From assembly GCF_036884655.1 (NCBI RefSeq), contig NC_088357.1:7923001-7987000 (forward strand): a stretch of DNA of 64,000 nt, read 5' to 3'. The DNA is from Musa acuminata AAA Group (lineage: Eukaryota; Streptophyta; Magnoliopsida; Zingiberales; Musaceae). The notes under the pieces were generated by a model. It was not told the DNA's origin and did not search any database. It worked only from the letters and a program-made list of their open reading frames with translations. The position numbers and the translations under genes are program-made. Of this stretch, positions 59,089 through 64,000 are shown in pieces (positions within the stretch are counted from its first letter, which is position 1; every line of letters begins with the position of its first letter).

Positions 59089-62000
59089 TTAACAATCCCT
59101 ACCGTAAGAATGATAACCTCCTCTATGATGAGGCTTTTTACCACGAAAAGATGTCCTCCCTCGACCAAGATTCCTAGGAGGACGTTGCGTTCTTGGTGCA
59201 TTAGCTAGTGGCGGCCGCCCAAAGTTATGCTCATTGCTAGAAATTGGGGCACCCTGCATTTGCATATTTCCAGATGTTTCTTGTCCCAAATCACCACTCC
59301 ACATTAACCCAGGAGGTGCCATAGAAGGCCTCATTAGCCCACCAAGCCAAGGTATGTTAGCAGGGGCTTGAATACTAGGAACGAACTGCTGTTGAAATGG
59401 CATTCCAGTTGGGAAACTATTAAAGAACTGGTTTTGATGCAGCTGATTGTAAGCTTGATTCACCAGCTGCTGGCCTGGCAGCATATTAACTGGAAATCCT
59501 CCTTGTAAGCCTATATGTTGTTGCTGCTGATGTGGCAATCCATTTAGCCAAAGTGCATTAAGTTGCTGCTGCAACTGCTGTGGAAGAAGACCCAATGAGC
59601 TACTCATTTGTGCTGCCAGTGGAATCACTGGTATTGTGGAAGGAGAACTAACACATGTATTTCCAGCTCCAAAAGAACCATAGTCACTGCAACCAAGATT
59701 ACCAGCTATTACAGGTGGCTGAACAGGACCTGCAACACTGGTCAAAGGTCGGTCCACAACATCTGGTACATGATCAAATGCAGGGGGGATATCCTTGTGT
59801 ATACTAGCACCTCTGAATTTTCTTTTATTAACAAATGATTCTTGATTTCCTTTTCGCCTATCATTATTCTCCCTCTTTGACAGGCGAAGAGATTTCTTAT
59901 ACTCGGTTTCCTTCTCATCATCAGAGAATTCCACTTCTTCATTGAGCTCTTCGTCATTTTCACCTGATGCATCATATGCTTTCCTACAAAGCTCCTTATG
60001 GTTGATGATGCAAGTGGCAAACTCCACGACGAAAGATACAGCAGTACCCACACTGATCCCAGCAGGTACTTCCATGTCGGAATTATATCTCACGACATAG
60101 AAGGGATTTTTTACTGGTCCAAATATTTCATCAACAAAACCTAAAGGCAATCTCATTTCTGTTATCCAAAGAATGGAACCCTCATTCAGAGGGTTGTGCT
60201 TCTCTGAACCCTCAACAATAACTTTGTTATCAAACATCTGATAAAAGACATGAGCAAGGAAACTAATATTCAGTCATGCTAGGAATCATGATAGACAATG
60301 TTCTCTACAGTAGCTTACTGCATCAACAAGAGCACGTAAAACTAGAACTTAAATGACAGCTGGCAAATAATGTCATGATATACATGGCCAGAAGTTATCA
60401 GGTCATGAGTGGGAAACAAAAGCACAAAGCAGAAAATCTTCCATATTGCCTTTAAAAACATGGCATAAATTCCCATGCTTGTTTTAGATCCAAGAAAAAG
60501 CCGCTACCAAGTTACTATTTCATGGACTTTAAGATTTTCTCTTGACAATGCTATCCATATTGCCTTTAAACGCATGACATAATTTCTCATGCTTGTATTA
60601 GAGCCAAGAAAACGCAGCTACCAAGTAGCTATTTCATGGACTTTAAGATTTTCTATTGACAATGCTATTTCATGGGCATTAAGGTTCTCTCCTGACAACA
60701 GGTCCGATTACATACCACAGAGAATCCTTCAGCAATTAACTGTTGATGAAAAGCTACATTTATAGATTAGATAAAATCACCAAACTTAGTGTTTTCCAGC
60801 AACTAAAAGTGTCAAGGTCATTAGACGCATTAAAAATGACTGGTTGTGCCAATATGCATTTAATATCTCAGATGTGATGTTTTGCCCTCTTACCGACAAC
60901 CATATATAATCAATTAAAGAAAGGAATAGAAAAAATGAATAAAACATGTAGTTTTATGTTGGCAAAGAGTTTGTAGCAAAAAAAAAAAAAAGCAGGTAAT
61001 GTAATTAGATAAGTAACTTACAGCTGAAATTACTCCAACAGGCAATGTCTGATGGTGTGGTTCCAAAAGAACTTCAATTTTAGGAACTGGTGGAAGATTC
61101 TGCAATCAGTATTTTAATTGGTCACAACACCATGTAAAAAAGTAGATGGATGACAAGCAAATGCACATAAATATAATAGTAGAATCAGCGGATGCATTGC
61201 CACAGATGAAATGTGTAGTAATTGAAAAACTGAGTCCACACAGAAGATTATCAGAAAGTTGGACAGAAACATATTATCTCAACCGTAAATTATGCTGTAA
61301 AGAGGCAAAATAGAATTACCAAAAGCAATTTGATACCAATTTGTAGAGAATTAAACCTTAAGACTTTAGTATAATCAATTAAAAGAAATTTATATGCTCT
61401 TAATTAACTAGAGATATCAACTTCCAGAAAGCTTAATGGCAGATACATATCCATGTGAGCAACGTCAAATGGTTAGAAAAATACAGCTTGTTGTTGTTTT
61501 AGACACAATATTCAATAGGCAAAGGTGACTAGTATGTTAGTTATTGCAACCTGTAAAACACATTCATCGTCTGGATCCAAAATTTTCAAGATAAGTAAAA
61601 TAAGATTTAAGTTTCATGAATATCACTATGACTAGAAAAGCAAGATAAAAAAGGAAGGTTAAACCTGTAGAACTTAAATCAACTAAGAACTATTTATGTT
61701 TGATAAATACACAATGTGGCTATACAAGTATAAAAAAAAAAAACATGTTGACCATGGCAATGATTACTTCAGTGTAAACAATGATTTTACAGATAATCAT
61801 CACAAAACCAACACATTGCAGAAAACATCACAGCAGAGATCTTCCAGCCACCAAATGTAATTTTGCATTAATTTTACATCATCAACTTTTTTCCAAAAAA
61901 TAATCATCAGAAAACATGTTCTCAATTCAACTTATCCATCCAGCACTTTTGCCTACTCAATAGGTGACACTAAATGTTGGTATTATATATGAAAATGTGT

Positions 62001-62961
62001 TGTTAATTGAGTACAGTTACTCTGTACTTTTACGTAGAAAATGAATGCAAAGGTTTTTTAAATATGTTGTGTTATCAACAGAAGAATTATAAATGGCTGA
62101 CTGAAATTCAGCAGCATCTTAGTTCACATTCTGAATTCAAAAAAATGCATAAAAGATTACCTCAACTTCATTTTTTGACTTGATGGGCCCTTTCACGACC
62201 TCTTCTTCCTCTTCACTTCCTATAAACATCTCCTCTCGATCAGTGTCCCTAATTTCACCCTCTTCAATCTCTCCCTCAGCATCCATGCCTCTTTCTCTGT
62301 TAGAATTACTGTCAGATTCATCGTCGTCGTCGTCGCCGTCATCTTCTTCTTCACTGCTTGAAGAAGAAGAAGAGTCACTTCTGTCTGTATCATCGTCCTC
62401 TGCTTCGGACCCATCCGATTCCGTTCCACTACTTTCTTCGTCCTTGACCAAACCACTAGCCGCATGAGCTTCATTGGCTCCATTGGCCTTCGTCAATGCG
62501 GTACATCCATTAGCTACATCCCTTTCTTTACTACCACCAGCACCAGAGCTCACCATGGCCACATTAGCTTCGCCTGCGTCAATTTTAGCCGTTGCCTCCG
62601 ATGCCGCTCCTTCCAAGACCGTAACATTATTAGCGTTTCCATCAGAAGCTTCTACCAAGCTCACATTTTGCATCCTCTCATCGATCGAGGAGCACAAGAT
62701 CTCTTCTTTTGCCCCAGGATAGGATCTTTTGGTTGCAAAATCATCAGTATCGAGAGGACCCGCGGATTCGACCTTGTTCGGGTCCAAGCCAGTGGGGTCG
62801 GGCACCTTGGCTTCGTCCCCCAACATGAAGAATTGGTCGGGATCGATGAGCCACTCCTTGACGGGGTCGAAGTCGGGGAGAAACGAATCAAGGTCGTCAA
62901 AGTTGAGAGGGGAAGGGGGCTCCTCCCGATGGCTAAGCGGAGGACTCCACGGCCTCACCAT
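59089..62961 (-). CDS. NAF1: NAF1, box H/ACA snoRNP assembly factor
   Basis: Three exons, 62961-62161, 61099-61022 and 60237-59089, all joined at codon borders with GT-AG sites, give 675 residues. Residues about 180-262 are strongly acidic and Ser-rich ('SSSSSSSEEEDDGDDDDDES'). A Gar1-like beta-barrel follows across exons 2-3: 'VPKIEVLLEPHHQTLPVGVI', 'EGSILWITEMRLPLGFVDEI' and 'FGPVKNPFYVVRYNS'. The C-terminal third is Gln/Pro/Met-rich and ends in an RG-rich tail ('LGRGRTSFRGKKPHHRGG'). NAF1 binds the dyskerin-type pseudouridine synthase during assembly of H/ACA particles and is later replaced by GAR1, acting in the nucleoplasm. The exon 3 start coincides with an ATG codon, but exon 2 is needed for the complete Gar1-like domain. 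Confidence 0.93.
60441..60708. repeat. Tandem duplication, period 114 bp, in NAF1 intron 2
   Basis: Copies at 60441-60554 and 60555-60668 both begin CCATATTGCCTTTAAA. Both contain 'CTATTTCATGGACTTTAAG' and end near 'GACAATGCTAT'. A partial third copy of the last part continues to about 60708. The copies differ at roughly a dozen positions. Confidence 0.85.
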
Positions 62962-63719
62962 CGTGGGTCGGATTAGGACTTCGTTGGCCGGGTGGGGAAG
63001 CCGGGGAGGCGGCGGCGCCCATTTAACGGGAGAAGTGAGGAGTAGTGTTTTCGGCGGGGTTGAGATAGGAAGGGTTTCACCGGCTATTCCGTTCTCATTA
63101 GGGTTTAAAGGCGCCCACTGGGAAGAGTTGAAAAGGGTTTTAGTAATATGGAGGAAAGAAAAGATTAAAAAAAATCCTAAATTTCTCTGCTGTCAATAAT
63201 TTTACCAAATAAATTAGTGGCATTTTCATCAAATAAATTAGCTGATATTTTCATCTCTAAATTAGTTTTTATAAATGATAATTGGATTGGTTCATCAATA
63301 TCCTTAAGTCAGAATAATTCCATTTTGATTCTGTGCCATTGATTTTACTATGATTATTGATATATTTTGATTCTCACAATAATTTGACATAAAAATAATA
63401 ATAAAATAAAATTTTAATGTTTCAATCTAATCTAAGATAAGTGAATTAATTACACATGATCTTCTCAACTATTGTATTTCTATATAAATGATTAAAGGCA
63501 AACAATAAAAATCAAAGTTATAAGATGATTTGATATTAGACATGTTTATACGCTATTCTTTACAAAATGTTGCCTGATACATATATCCAATCTTCTTAGA
63601 TAAGTCATTTAACTTGACAGCCAGACGCTAATGAAATAAAACAAAAAAAGATATATCAGGAATGGGTATGAACAATCAAAATGTAGTGATACTATAAAAT
63701 CTTTCCGGCAATTATATTT
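62962..63719. other. NAF1 promoter and 3' flank of the carrier gene
   Basis: The left part is the GC-richer NAF1 leader and promoter. From about 63170 the sequence is AT-rich and probably includes the 3' untranslated region of the next minus-strand gene. No coding region is supported. Confidence 0.5.
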
Positions 63720-63910
63720 TCACTTCCCAGATTTCAAACGGTGTTTCTTTCTCTCGTCAGCAATAAAAATAAAAGCCTTGACGAATTCTTCTTTCACCAT
63801 GAAAAGAACGGAAGCTGCAAAAACACTCTGTACGATCTTTGTGCCCATGCCTTTATAAAATCCACGCAGTCCTTCGTAACGGATCATCTTTAGTATTGCA
63901 TCCATAGTCC
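63720..63910 (-). CDS. Peroxisomal NAD carrier (PXN-like), last exon only
   Basis: Partial gene: only the final exon is in the window, and the rest lies beyond position 64000. The exon opens after a GT-AG acceptor with two bases of a split codon and encodes 'TMDAILKMIRYEGLRGFYKG', then 'GTKIVQSVFAASVLFMVKEE' and a Lys-rich tail ending 'RLKSGK'. This is the last matrix-loop/transmembrane pair of a mitochondrial-carrier-family protein. The wording closely fits plant PXN, the peroxisomal NAD carrier, and fits the peroxisomal ATP carriers (PNC) less well. A different peroxisomal carrier cannot be excluded from one exon. Confidence 0.8.
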
Positions 63911-64000
63911 CTGTGATGGACAAAGACATTTCACAGCAGCCCAAAGCATTTAAATCCAAGAAACCAAGTAAAACGATATAATCTTAAGAGGGCGCAATCA

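Overview
The window is nuclear DNA of a flowering plant. Its genes have introns with GT-AG borders, chloroplast and mitochondrial targeting leaders, plant-only families, many (TA)n microsatellites and decayed plant retroelements. Very GC-rich first exons beside AT-rich introns suggest a monocot. A Zingiberales genome (banana or ensete type) is my best guess, but that is an inference and was not tested. I see no bacterial, viral or organellar genes, no CRISPR array and no convincing RNA gene.

Layout: 0.6-2.6 kb holds an intronless coiled-coil/LRR resistance-type gene without a nucleotide-binding core. 3.9-8.6 kb is a nine-exon ENT3-like equilibrative nucleoside transporter, followed by a decayed LINE 3' end (9.0-9.7 kb). 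12.2-12.7 kb is an LTR-like GC-richer block. 13.5-15.1 kb is a two-exon GPI-anchored protein gene. 15.1-21.5 kb has no gene that I can support. 21.5-28.0 kb is a five-exon ABC1/aarF kinase gene whose last intron carries a LINE RNase H relic. 30.3-31.5 kb is an R2R3-MYB gene. 32.8-38.5 kb is THF1, with a 1,515-bp solo LTR in its second intron.

39.6-45.2 kb is a cluster of four small wound-induced (DUF3774) genes, each with its own TATA box and the same C-terminal motif. 47.3-49.9 kb is a two-exon DUF1223 gene. 50.5-57 kb is very AT-rich and contains a heavily mutated Ty1/copia integrase and reverse transcriptase on the minus strand. 57.3-58.3 kb is a secreted Root_cap-domain gene. 59.1-63.0 kb is NAF1, a box H/ACA snoRNP assembly factor. 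The window ends in the last exon of a peroxisomal NAD carrier gene.

Most genes lie on the minus strand. Three of the four wound-induced genes and the Root_cap gene are on the plus strand. The genes do not form one pathway, as is normal for plant chromatin. The only functional grouping is the wound-induced cluster. Exon boundaries were assigned by hand from GT/AG sites, reading-phase agreement and family continuity; none is transcript-verified. The points most worth a second look are the divergent wound-peptide cluster, the resistance-type gene lacking NB-ARC, and the retroelement relics hidden in AT-rich sequence and introns.
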